Source of the DNA: Tritrichomonas musculus
Taxonomy: Eukaryota > Parabasalia > Tritrichomonadida > Tritrichomonadidae
Direction of reading: 5' to 3'
Length of the DNA: 64,000 nt
NCBI GenBank assembly: GCA_039105265.1
Contig: JAPFFF010000039.1
Location: 1,178,001-1,242,000 of the forward strand
Every line of letters starts with the position of its first letter. The stretch's first letter is position 1. This document shows positions 53,965-64,000 of the stretch, one piece after another. The position numbers were made by a program, and so were the translations under genes. The notes under the pieces were generated by a model. The model was not told the DNA's origin and made no database searches. It worked only from the letters and a program-made list of their open reading frames with translations.

Positions 53965-56645
53965 AATGTGTGGGGACTCAAAAAAATTTTTGATTGGCTA
54001 AATATTGAATCTTTTTCTTCGAAATTTTATTAGTAATATAATAATATTTTATGTTTATTATATTTTTTAAATTAGTCTTTTTTTATATAATAAATTGTAT
54101 TATGAATAATAAGTGTAAATAATGATTTTTTGGGAAATATTTTAAGTAGTGATTTTTACATCAAATGAAGTTTTTTGAAGCAATGAATAAAATTAAATAT
54201 TAGCAAATCAAATATATATACAAGCATTTATTACCGAATATAAATTAGAATTAATAATTCGTCAATTCTTTCATAAAATTGTTAAATCGGAGATTTTTGT
54301 CACATTTTGGAAAAAATTTAGCAATTCGGTTATATTTTATTTATTATATTATAATATATATCTTTATGTTTATTTTTAATCAATTTAAAAAAATAAAATT
54401 CACATTTTACTCGAGCATCACCATTATTTTTATATTTTATTATTTTTTAGAAATTGAAACAAATATTTGGATCAATATGATGATAGTAGCTATAATATTT
54501 TTATTTTTTATTAATATATGTAGTATATAGATAATAATATATGCAAATAAAAATTCATTTATAATTATTATAAAAAGATATACACTCAAAAAATATTTGA
54601 ATGTGATTGGAGTATATTTGAGTTATAAAAATTGATAAGTTTATCTTTTCTTTTTGTTTAGTTTATACGTTATTCTATGAATTTTTTGTAAAAATATAAA
54701 ATTTATTTTTAGAAAAAGTGAATGCTTTTTCAGGGTTTTTTTCTCTTTTCTATATAACCGCTATTTTACAATTAAAATAAACCATACAAAATGGTCCTCA
54801 GAAAACAAATTCAAAATTTTGAATTCAAACCGTATTATTAAAAAATATATTATCTCAATATATAACAGAAATATAAATATATATATATTATTTTAACATT
54901 GATATAAATATTTAAACAATAGAAAATCAATTAAATCAAATAAAACACTATTTTAATATAAATATATTTGTTTTAAAATTTGTATTATGATATTTTTTTT
55001 TGTTGCATTATTATATCTTATTGATGATTTAATAATATTTATTTAAAAATGATAAAATATGTAAACAAATAACTACACAAATAAATAGATAATAATTATA
55101 TTATATAACATATTAAATAATCAAGTATTTATTATTAAATAATTCAATGATATTATACAAATTTTGTGAGATATTGGATTCTTTTCTCAATTTTTAGATT
55201 TTCATATTCCATAAATATACATAAATAAATAAAAACATACAAGAAACTATTTTTTTAAACTTACTTGAAATTATCATAAAATGAAATATTCAAGCCTATG
55301 GAGCTTAATTTTGAATTAACCAACAGAATCTAATCTATTAATTCTATGTTTAATTGACAATAGTCCCAAAATTCATTTCTTAAAACACATAATAAGACAT
55401 CAAAAGGCCAAAAACTTCAGAAAAAAAGATCAAAATCCATGTTTGTTGAATCCAATATTTATTCTAGATTCACAATTAAAATAAAAGAAAACTCTCTTTG
55501 AAATTCAAAATTTCAAAATGAATCATAAGTAATGGTCGTTTAAAAAATTATACTTTGCAACTCTAAAAAGAGTTTTTAGTGAATAATCAAAACTTTTATT
55601 AGCCAATTCTCAAATTGAAAAGAGATGGCATTCCATTCAAAAAAGAAAATGATCAATTGCGTATGTAAATAGTTAAAACCCAAGAGTATTATAATAAAAA
55701 ATAAAAGGGGTAGACTCTCTCAAATTTTTTTTGATTGAAAAATAATAATATCTTAAAAATTAGCTATTCTTTTTAATTAATAAATTTTTAAATCAATATT
55801 AAATAGAATTCGAATACATTAATTATATCTTAAAAATTAAAAAATTCATTATTTATTCCAAAAATCATTAAAAATAGTGTTTTTGTTATGCTACTTGAGG
55901 TATTTTCTTAAATGATTTACTATTTACATTATTTATATGTAGATATGAAATATAATAATAATTATTAATAAATTATATTATTGATATTCAAGAAATTATT
56001 ATTTGTTTCTTTATAAAAATTTTGAATTTAAAATTGAATTAAATGTTAGTTTTTGAAAAAATTATTTTGATAATATCAGAATTTTGAAAATATATTATTT
56101 TTATTAACAAATACTTTTTTTTATGATAATATATTAGTTATATCCTCATATTAATGATAATGTATTTATTATATATATTATAAATCACATTTATATTATT
56201 ATAAAATATATTTTTACATTATAACACAGTTTATTTGTACATCACATTTGAGAATTAATTATAATAACGTATTAATTCAATTTTATTTTTCATAAATAAT
56301 ATTATCTTAAATGATATTCAATTAATTGCTTTTTAATTAATTAAAAATATGTAAATATAATTATGAAAAAAGAATATATGATATGAAGGTTATAAAATAT
56401 TTATATATTTGGATATTTACAAATTCCCAAAATACCTTTGAATGGTGGAAATTAGATAAGAACTCAAAAATATTTTCTCATTTCAAAAGTTAAACTTTTT
56501 CTGTTTTTATTAGTGAAATATCTCTATTTTGGCTAATAGAATCGGCTTCATATTTAAAAATGCATTATGTTATTGATAATGTTAATATTATTTATTATTA
56601 ATTTTTTATAATTTTAGAATATGATAACCGCCAAACGTCGAACCC
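53965..56645. other. AT-rich gene desert
   Basis: 2.7 kb of very AT-rich DNA. An 83-codon open stretch at 54279-54530 is hydrophobic by base composition alone and is not called. No TIRs paired. Confidence 0.45.
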
Positions 56646-56655
56646 TTTTTAAAAA

Positions 56656-57835
56656 AGAGGCATGTCAACCAAAATTCTACTCGATAAATTTTTTTGAAAA
56701 TGATAATATAAGATTTAAATGATGCATATTAAAACTTTTCCTCTTGAGCAAACGAAAACTTCTATACAGTTTTTAGTTTTCATTCAAATCATCATTTTTA
56801 ACTCAATATCTTCAATTCAAAAAGTAGATATATTCAAAAATGAATTCTCTTTCATTTTTGATAAGATCATGATTGAATACCATTTCAATTTGAGAGAATC
56901 TTTATTGAATAGCTTTTCAATTTGAGAGAAAGCTAATTGAATGTTCTTTCAATTTGAGAAGAATAAATAAGTTTTATTTATAACTTGACAATTGAATTAT
57001 TTAAAACTTATTTTATGATATAAATATACTTAGATATTAATTATGAATTTATAAAAGTAATTATATATGCATTTCACAAAAAATTTAAAATAAATATTTT
57101 AAAATATTTTATTTTGCTTTTACAAAGTAAGTAAAATCATTATTTGATTCATAATAAAGAAATATATAATTTTTATTAATCAAAAAAATAAATTTATGCT
57201 CTAATATTCTCAAATATTTATTTAAAATATAATTATTTGAAAAAGTTCGATCGGTAAATATAAAAAATGATTTATTTCAAAATTTTTTTTTATTTAATTT
57301 TAAAGTAAAATGAAATGAATTTATCATAAGTTCTATAAATTCTCTAAAAATCATATTTTGAGCACAAATTATATTTTATTTTTTCAATGAACTATCAATT
57401 GAATTGAAAGTATAATATTAATGTATATTGAAACATATAAAAGAAAATATATATATAATTATTAAAACGGTTGTTTTATATTGATTAAAAAATAAAATAT
57501 GATTAGTATCACAGCTATTTGAAAATAAGACGTTTTATGTTTAGATATTTAAAGAACGTATAGAGTAATCATAAAAAACATTAGTAGTTTGTTAATAATA
57601 TTAAGTTATAAATGTAAAGAATCTTGGATCTTTTATTTCTATAGAGAGGATAAAATGAAAAATCAAAATCGATGTTTTTTACCTAAAAACTATTAATTTT
57701 TATTATATAAACTAAATAATTGGATTCCAAAGATCATAAATGCATTCTTCTTTTTTATATTAATCTTTTATAATTGGATTTATCTTATTTTCTACCTTCA
57801 CTTTTTGAGAGCTTTTTTTTGGTTGATATGCCTCT
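56656..57835. mobile_element. non-autonomous element, AGAGG family member 2, 8-bp TSD
   Basis: An 1180-bp element with ends AGAGGCATGTCAACCAAAA...TTTTTTTTGGTTGATATGCCTCT and a perfect 8-bp duplication TTTAAAAA (56648-56655, 57836-57843). The ends match the pattern of the 45801-46882 element (AGAGGAGGGTGAACCA). Shared internal pieces include ACTTCTATAC...TTTTCATTCAAATC near the left end and a TTTCAATTTGAGAG repeat. Non-coding. Confidence 0.85.
56873..56962. repeat. internal 32-bp tandem repeat of the AGAGG element
   Basis: TTTCAATTTGAGAGAA occurs at 56883, 56915 and 56947 (last copy slightly altered), the reverse-strand counterpart of the TCTCAATT repeats in the member at 45801. Confidence 0.8.
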
Positions 57836-58118
57836 TTTAAAAAATACATATTTTATTTTAATTTTTTCAATTATTCCTATTCAAAAAAATTCAATGACAA
57901 CTGAAAAATAAAAACATATATTTAGCTGCGATCAACGAATAAATACTTATAAATAATTAATAATTCTAATTAATATTATATTATAAATATAATATATCAA
58001 ATAAAAGAATTTTTATTCCAAACAAAACTCCACCCACCTTTGTAAAAACTGATTTCATATCAAAATATCATTCAAATTTTATTTAATTGTGATAAATTAT
58101 TTGATATTAAATTAAAAT

Positions 58119-58334
58119 ATGAAATATGAAATATTCAAAGCAATAGAAGAAAAAGATATTAATCTTCTTTACGACCTAACCTCGAAATGCATTGTTATAG
58201 ACGGCTTCTCATTTATTATCAAAGAAGAAGAAGGCACCACCAGTTTATTCTATACCATCAACTCAGGAAAATTCAAATTGATTGATGGTGTTGAGAAACA
58301 CATTTCAGAAATCAAAGCTTTTTTATCAATCTGA
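58119..58334 (+). CDS. small unknown protein or gene fragment, 71 residues
   Basis: The frame MKYEIFKAIEEKDINLLYDL ... VIDGFSFIIKEEEGTTSLFY ... VEKHISEIKAFLSI, closed by TGA, has balanced, clearly protein-like composition in an AT-rich setting. The start 'F-K-A-I-E-E-K-D-I-N-L-L-Y' resembles the opening helix of ankyrin-type repeats, but only one unit would be present. It may be the N-terminal leftover of a longer gene cut short at 58334. No clear Inr was seen. Confidence 0.4.
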   Translation: MKYEIFKAIEEKDINLLYDLTSKCIVIDGFSFIIKEEEGTTSLFYTINSGKFKLIDGVEKHISEIKAFLSI

Positions 58335-58528
58335 AAAACGACGAAACAAATAAAAACATTAAAAGCTAATGAATTTAAATAAAAAAATAAAAAAAAAATC
58401 TTCTTTGTTTTTTTGATTTTTTGATATGACACTTTTTTATTTTGAATTAAAAGTTTAAAATTGTGAGAATTTTGATCGTTTATACTTCCTTAAATAATGC
58501 TATTTAATCCTTTCAATTTTGAGAGCCA

Positions 58529-58560
58529 TAGCTCAGTGGAAAAAGTTAATTATACATATA
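58529..58560 (+). pseudogene. 5' half of a tRNA-like sequence (box A)
   Basis: AGAGCCATAGCTCAGTGG contains a canonical A box (TAGCTCAGTGG, 58529-58539). The sequence stops at the inverted-repeat element starting at 58561. The presumed 3' half lies at 63751-63787. Pairing in the stems is poor, so at best a decayed tRNA. Confidence 0.3.
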
Positions 58561-58928
58561 GTTTGACGATAAACCGGTCGACATCACGAAAAACTGGTCG
58601 ACATCATCAACTTTTTCATTAAACTCATAGAAATACTCGGAATACTTTTCTATGATTCTTATTCAAAAACCGGTAACGTGCTTTCAATAGACCCGGAGCA
58701 TTTCAGTAGACCCTGAGCAAGGCCAATTTAGCATAAATTGGCCATGATTTGATCGTTTTTTATAAAAAAGAAAACCAAATATGATCAGAAATATTTCGAT
58801 CAGAATTTTTTTTATTTTTCACTATTTTACAAATATCTCCAAATCAAAAAAGTAAAACAAATAATATTTAACAAAAATTATAATGTAAAATAATAATTTT
58901 TATATAAACTTAATTAAACAAGAATGGC

Positions 58929-58955
58929 CACTTTTTGAGCTTCGCTCAAAAAGTG
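58929..58955. repeat. perfect 12-bp-stem hairpin
   Basis: CACTTTTTGAGC, three-base loop TTC, then its exact reverse complement GCTCAAAAAGTG, immediately left of the 58959-60898 palindrome. Confidence 0.85.
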
Positions 58956-58958
58956 TCC

Positions 58959-60898
58959 TATAGTTGGTGGAAAAAACTGCGTTTTGAGGACAAAACTATG
59001 TTTTCTCGATGAATATTCAATATTTTTTAATAAAAGTTATATATAATCACATTTCATATTAATACAAATCTATATACAGGTTTTTATCAATTTTATTGAA
59101 CTTAAACTTTGATAATATTATAATAAAAATTATTTTATAACATCAACATTTTTTTAATATTTCCTAATTTTTAAATTATCGCTTGGATATACTATAAAAT
59201 GGATAAAATATTTTTTAACAAATGTTGTTCAGTAAGGAAAAAAAAAATCGATTTTTAAAAGATTTTTTAATATTCACTTCACCACTATAATTCTTTTTAT
59301 ATCACATTTCAGTTTTTATATAGGAAAATGGCTTTTTAAAAACGCATTTTCATTTCATTAAAACATATTATTGTTTAATGATATCCTGCTAATACTTTAT
59401 TGATAAAATAAAATTACTGAAAAGTTATTTTTTTTTTTTAGAATTTTAGTTGAAAATGAATTTTTTTTTCTTTTCAAATGCTAAGTGAAACAAAAAACAA
59501 TTTTCCTCGATATATCTAAATGATTATCATTATTAAAAAAATAGATATTATATATCATTCTATTAAAATAATAAATAGAATGTTAAAATTATTATATCTT
59601 TAATAACCATCAAGTTATTCATGCTAAAAAATACTTTCAAAAAAATTTGAAAAAACTAATTTTTCATTAGGAAAAAATAGTAAATTGCATTTTTTGAAGT
59701 GAAAATATTTATAATATCAAAAGTAACATGTATATTATAAATATTATAATCAAATATTGATTATATCTAAAAATATTAGTGTTTTTTGAGTATAAATTAA
59801 AACCAAGTTTTGTAAGAATTTTTAAAAAGAAATATTTAATAACTTTAATATTTAGGATAACATTACATGTCAATAATAAATATATATAGATAAATTTATA
59901 CGATGACACTTGTTCCGCGAGAAAAGCACACAAAATAAATTTTTAATCATCTTCCCAAAAATGACAAATATAATATATTATTGAATGATAATATCATATT
60001 CATATTTATATTTGAATATTATTCATTTCTACAAAAAGTTAGATCAATTTAATTCTTTGATAGAAAAAAATAAAGTAGATTAATTTTGATTCTTCATCTT
60101 TTCAACCAAGTGACCTATAAATGATTTGCCAGATTTGACTGTGTAAAAACATATAGATACCAATATTATATATATTTTATAATTGTTATACGAAAATTCC
60201 ATACACATTATGTATAATCAATGATATTTTTAACTAAAGTTGCAATTTAATTTCTAACATGAGGAAGTAATTTACAGAGAATTTATTATTAAAATCTGAT
60301 AATATATAATATATAGATATATATTATATTAGTAGTAAATTTGGTTGATAAATCAATCATAGTGAAATTTAAGTTGATTAAAAAAGTAATAAAAAAAAAT
60401 ATTAAAAACAATTTATCTTATTATCAAAGGACTTTTTCAGTAATTTTATTTTATCAATAAAGTATTAGCAGGATATCATTAAACAATAATATGTTTTAAT
60501 GAAATGAAAATGCGTTTTTAAAAAGCCATTTTCCTATATAAAAACTGAAATGTGATATAAAAGGAATTATAGTGGTGAAGTGAATATTAAAAAATCTTTT
60601 AAAAATCGATTTTTTTTTTCCTTACTGAACAACATTTGTTAAAAAATATTTTATCCATTTTATAGTATATCCAAGCGATAATTTAAAAATTAGGAAATAT
60701 TAAAAAAATGTTGATGTTATAAAATAATTTTTATTATAATATTATCAAAGTTTAAGTTCAATAAAATTGATAAAAACCTGTATATAGATTTGTATTAATA
60801 TGAAATGTGATTATATATAACTTTTATTAAAAAATATTGAATATTCATCGAGAAAACATAGTTTTGTCCTCAAAACGCAGTTTTTTCAACCAACTATA
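58959..60898. mobile_element. foldback element with about 470-bp inverted arms, TA-flanked
   Basis: The left arm (58961-59430, starting TAGTTGGTGGAAAAAACTGC) is repeated almost base for base in reverse at 60425-60896 (ending GCAGTTTTTTCAACCAACTA), around a non-palindromic centre of about 1 kb. TA lies on both sides (58959-58960, 60897-60898), as after Tc1/mariner insertion. No transposase frame. The arms are nearly identical, so the insertion or an arm-to-arm correction is recent. Confidence 0.8.
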
Positions 60899-60987
60899 TG
60901 TTAAATAATGTAAAAAAAAAAAAAAATATTTTGAACAAATAAAAACTAAAAGAAAAATAATATAAATAAAAAAATATTTAAAACTTT

Positions 60988-62608
60988 TAGCTGCAGGTGG
61001 AAGTTTAATTCGCGTAATTAGTTCCAACTGCAGCTAAGTTGCGATAGCTGCAGGTGGAAGTTTGAAATGGTACATTTAAGTAATTACTTCCACCTAAAGC
61101 TATCGCAGTTTAGCTGCAGGTGGAAGTTTAATTCGCGTAATTAGTTCCAACTGCAGCTAAACTGCGATAGCTTTAGGTGGAAGTTTGAAATGGTACATTT
61201 AAGTAATTACTTCCACCTTTAGCTATCGCAGCTCAGCCGCAGGTGGAAACTTGGTTTCCTTATTTATTTACTTCCATCTGCAGCTGAGAAGCGATAGCCG
61301 CAGGTGGAAGGCTAAATTGGTAAATAGTGATTTTCCACCTGCAGCTGTCGCAGCTCAGCCGCAGGTGGAAACTTGGTTTCCTTATTTCTTTACTTCCACC
61401 TGCAGCTGAGAAGCGATAGCCGCAGGTGGAAGGCTAAATTGGTAAATAGTGATTTTCCACCTGCAGCTGTCGCAGCTCAGCCGCAGGTGGAAGATTGGTT
61501 TCCTTATTTATTTACTTCCACCTGCAGCTGAGAAGCGATAGCCGCAGGTGGAAGGCTAAATTGGTAAATAGTAATTTTCCACCTGCAGCTGTCGCAGCTC
61601 AGCCGCAGGTGGAAGATTGGTTTCCTTATTTATTTACTTCCACCTGCAGCTGAGAAGCGATAGCCGCAGGTGGAAGGCTAAATTGGTAAATAGTAATTTT
61701 CCACCTGCAGCTGTCGCAGCTCAGCCGCAGGTGGAAGATTGGTTTCCTTATTTATTTACTTCCACCTGCAGCTGAGAAGCGATAGCCGCAGGTGGAAGAT
61801 TGGTTTCCTTATTTATTTACTTCCACCTGCAGCTGAGAAGCGATAGCCGCAGGTGGAAGGCTAAATTGGTAAATAGTGATTTTCCACCTGCAGCTGTCGC
61901 AGCTCAGCCGCAGGTGGAAACTTGGTTTCCTTATTTCTTTACTTCCACCTGCAGCTGAGAAGCGATAGCCGCAGGTGGAAGGCTAAATTGGTAAATAGTA
62001 ATTTTCCACCTGCAGCTGTCGCAGCTCAGCCGCAGGTGGAAGATTGGTTTCCTTATTTATTTACTTCCACCTGCAGCTGAGAAGCGATAGCCGCAGGTGG
62101 AAGATTGGTTTCCTTATTTATTTACCTCCACCTGCAGCTGAGAAGCGATAGCCGCAGGTGGAAGGCTAAATTGGTAAATAGTAATTTTCCACCTGCAGCT
62201 GTCGCAGCTCAGCCGCAGGTGGAAACTTGGTTTCCTTATTTCTTTACTTCCACCTGCAGCTGTCGCAGCTCAGCCGCAGGTGGAAACTTGGTTTCCTTAT
62301 TTCTTTACTTCCATCTGCAGCTCAAAAGCGATAGCCGCAGGTGGAAGGCTAAATTGGTAAATAGTGATTTTCCACCTGCAGCTGTCGCAGCTCAGCCGCA
62401 GGTGGAAGATTGGTTTCCTTATTTATTTACTTCCACCTGCAGCTGAGAAGCGATAGCCGCAGGTGGAAGGCTAAATTGGTAAATAGTGATTATCCACCTG
62501 CAGCTGTCGCAGCTCAGCCGCAGGTGGAAACTTGGTTTCCTTATTTCTTTACCTCCACCTGCAGCTGAGAAGCGATAGCCGCAGGTGGAAGGCTAAATTG
62601 GTAAATAG
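60988..62608. repeat. satellite of alternating 61-bp palindromic monomers
   Basis: The array repeats mostly with a 122-bp period made of two 61-bp halves. Each half is itself a foldback: GCCGCAGGTGGAA...TTCCACCTGCAGC with a loop of about 25 bases. The two halves differ in the loop (TTGGTTTCCTTATTTCTTTA or GGCTAAATTGGTAAATAGTG) and in the linker (TGAGAAGCGATA or TGTCGCAGCTCA). Anchors GCAGCTCAGCC lie at 61228, 61350, 61472, 61594, 61716, 61899, 62021, 62204, 62265, 62387 and 62509: steps of 122, 183 (122+61) or 61. The first 230 bases hold older variants (TTTAATTCGCGTAATTAG loop). Much more GC-rich than the surroundings. Confidence 0.92.
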
Positions 62609-62981
62609 AGAATATCAAATCAAAGATATGAAGTGATTTTTTTTCATCCACCTTTTCGCTCTCAAAAAGTTAAAAAATATTATATTTTAATCATTTTTGA
62701 ATAAAAACTCTTTATATATTAGAGATAGGATTTTTTTAATGATAGATTTGATATACTGATATTATTCTGATTTTTTTAAGCCTATGTTCAAAATGAACTC
62801 TTATTATATATAGGATAATGTTTACCTTTCTCACAAAATATTTGTATGATATTTTTTTAAATATTTCTATAAGTTTTTATAAAAAGTAGCTATCGGGAGG
62901 TAAACTTTATTTTTTTTTCTCCACTATATCTTTCAAATTTCAATTAAAAAAAAAAATAAAATATATTGAAAAAGTTATTTT

Positions 62982-63218
62982 TTATTTATCATTGATAAAA
63001 ACTTTTTTTGTAATTGGATCTGTGTAATAATAAATATGGGTTCGATATTTATCGTGTTCTTTTTTAACATCTTTCCATTTGCCGTTAAGGCTTTCGCCAT
63101 TGGAATTTTTGCATATTCTGCATCTTGCCCAAAATGATTGATAATATGAGTGAAGTTTTGCATCAGGAATTAAATTCCATTCTTGTGAAATTGCTTTGAA
63201 AAGTTCTTCCTTACTAGT
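62982..63218 (-). pseudogene. unknown gene fragment inside the composite element
   Basis: A minus-strand frame without a start codon reads KEELFKAISQEWNLIPDAKL then HSYYQSFWARCRICKNSNGE then SLNGKWKDVKKEHDKYRTHI then YYYTDPITKKVFINDK, closed by TAA. W/Y/C placement and composition are clearly protein-like (about 78 codons). It may be the C-terminal part of a protein coded by the element or a captured host exon; family not recognised. An overlapping frame with an ATG (62975-63163) has poorer composition and is not preferred. Confidence 0.45.
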
Positions 63219-63750
63219 AAACTTTCACTCATATTATGTTACTCATCAAAACAAATGGCTGAAAATTTATGAACAAAATTCAATCATTTTTTTGAATGAA
63301 TTTAATCGGCTTTTTTTATTTTGATTTTGAAAGTACTTATTGAAATAAATTGATAATTTTTTTTCAATTTTCAATTTTTTTATTTTTTTTTGATATAAAC
63401 CTCTCGTAAACCTATCATTTTTGAGAGGAGGTAAACATTATTTAATTAAGTTTAATTTATCATCAAATATTAAATAAAATAATTAAATTGTATGAAAAAT
63501 AATAAAAATAAAATTTAGTGCTCCGGGTCTACTGAAATGCTCCGGGTCTATTGAAAGCACGTTAGACATTATAAAATTTTAAAAATTTTTTAGAACTTTT
63601 TAAAAAGTTATTTGAGTTATATTTGAGAGCCTTTTCAATATCATTTTTCATTCAATTTTGAAAATCTTTATGAAATATTTGAGTGCGATTTTATGAAAAA
63701 GTTTACGATGTCGACCGGTTTTTCTGATGTTTACTCGTTTATCGTCTTAC

Positions 63751-63804
63751 TATAATGATATTGGGTTCGAAAATTTGCAGTTTATGCTTTTTTTTTTTTT
63801 TTTT
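63751..63804 (+). pseudogene. 3' half of a tRNA-like sequence (box B) with T run
   Basis: TGGGTTCGAAAATTTGCAG holds a B-box core (GGTTCGA, 63764-63770) and is followed by 17 T (63788-63804), which would end RNA polymerase III transcription. It directly follows the right end of the 58561-63750 element. The T stem does not pair well, so function is doubtful. Confidence 0.3.
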
Positions 63805-63937
63805 ATAATTCCATAAAGTCAAATTAATTACAAACCATATCAACAATTTTCAATTTTAATTCGTATTTTCATTGAGTTTTTTAAAAAATTCAATTACCTC
63901 AAAAAGGAAATTTGCATATGTTAAATAATACTATAGT

Positions 63938-64000
63938 CAGGGATACCATACGGGCTCGGGCACGAGTACGTTACCCGAAAAAACTAAAATTTCGGGCAGA
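63938..64000. mobile_element. left end of a probable hAT-like element, cut by window end
   Basis: CAGGGATACCATACGGGCTC and the following GC-rich bases (GTACGTTACCCG) have the same style of end as 36130-36695 (CAGGTATGC) and 50996-52050 (CAGGG). Its other end and target duplication are outside the window. Confidence 0.5.

Larger units (their letters stand above)
58561..63750. mobile_element. 5.2 kb composite inverted-repeat element
   Basis: The left end GTTTGACGATAAACC ... ACCGGTCGACATC-type sequence (58561-58616) and a second block AACGTGCTTTCAATAGACCC plus GGAGCATTTCAGTAGACCC (58676-58731) recur in mirror image at the right. There GGGTCTACTGAAATGCTCC lies near 63524-63560, and GATGTCGACCGGTTTTTC with the end GTTTATCGTCTTAC lies at 63708-63750. 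TIRs total about 190 bp with mismatches. TATA flanks both ends (58557-58560, 63751-63754), a possible 4-bp target duplication. Cargo: a hairpin, a 1.9 kb palindrome, a palindromic satellite and a gene fragment (62982-63218). Superfamily unknown. Confidence 0.65.

Noticed and set aside
54279-54530. 83-codon hydrophobic frame
   Set aside because: Phe/Ile/Tyr-rich composition is what random AT-rich DNA gives; no start context or domain.
62105-62446. 113-codon plus-strand frame in the satellite
   Set aside because: Pure repeat translation; no composition or context supporting a protein.
60988-62608. CRISPR-like array
   Set aside because: Units are contiguous alternating palindromes with two constant loops, not identical repeats with unique spacers, and the sequence is eukaryotic.

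Overview
The window comes from a very AT-rich eukaryote, most likely a trichomonad parabasalid of the Tritrichomonas type. Evidence: compact intron-less genes; TCA-[CT]-[AT] initiator (Inr) motifs 7-25 bases upstream of several start codons; protein types common in trichomonads (a secreted sialidase, a Pmp-like 'GGAI' surface protein, Sel1, Myb and BACK-like remnants); and a very heavy load of DNA transposons. Whole genes end in TAA, TAG or TGA, so the code looks standard. The species call is inference; no rRNA or convincing complete tRNA is present.

Layout. 1-3345: remains of a surface-protein gene (+) and of an unrelated gene (-). 4046-5785: an intact beta-helix/double-RING protein. 6570-7560: gene of a small-protein family whose inverted twin lies at 48300-49260. 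7560-10900: AT-rich desert with a short tandem repeat. 10905-12065: sialidase; then an amino-acid permease fragment, an unknown gene (12966-13613) and a decayed repeat protein (13797-15042). 16699-18342: repeat-rich protein. 18985-23660: head-to-head inverted pair of paralogues with an oddly well conserved 3' side. 24517-27216: three whole structural-type genes of a Polinton/Maverick-like element. 27700-64000: a transposon graveyard with two recognisable transposase genes (33.4-34.9 kb, broken; 41253-42542, whole), a pogo-like fragment, host gene fragments (Myb, Sel1, BACK-like), one intact small gene (52371-52922) and at least ten non-autonomous inverted-repeat elements.

The main result is that many of these elements could be delimited to the base by terminal inverted repeats (TIRs) and target-site duplications (TSDs). 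They include a CAGGG-ended hAT-like element (50996-52050, TSD TTGAATCG), another CAGG-ended element (36130-36695, TSD GTTACGGG), a two-member AGAGG-ended family (45801-46882 and 56656-57835, both with 8-bp TSDs), a GATAGAC-ended element (34984-35992, TSD TAAAATTC), a TAGACTTG-ended element (15240-15718, TSD TATAAATG), a TTAA-targeting element (39492-39813) and a Mutator-like element with a 10-bp TSD (38098-39426). For the last two, a second copy of the host repeat at 49.8-49.95 kb preserves the empty site. At 58561-63750 a 5.2 kb inverted-repeat element contains a 1.9 kb palindrome and a satellite of 61-bp palindromes, and it appears to sit inside a tRNA-like sequence.

Decayed host frames are broken mostly by TAA/TAG where glutamine would fit, which suggests C-to-T decay rather than a recoded stop. 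All family names rest on reading motifs by eye; no database search was possible.
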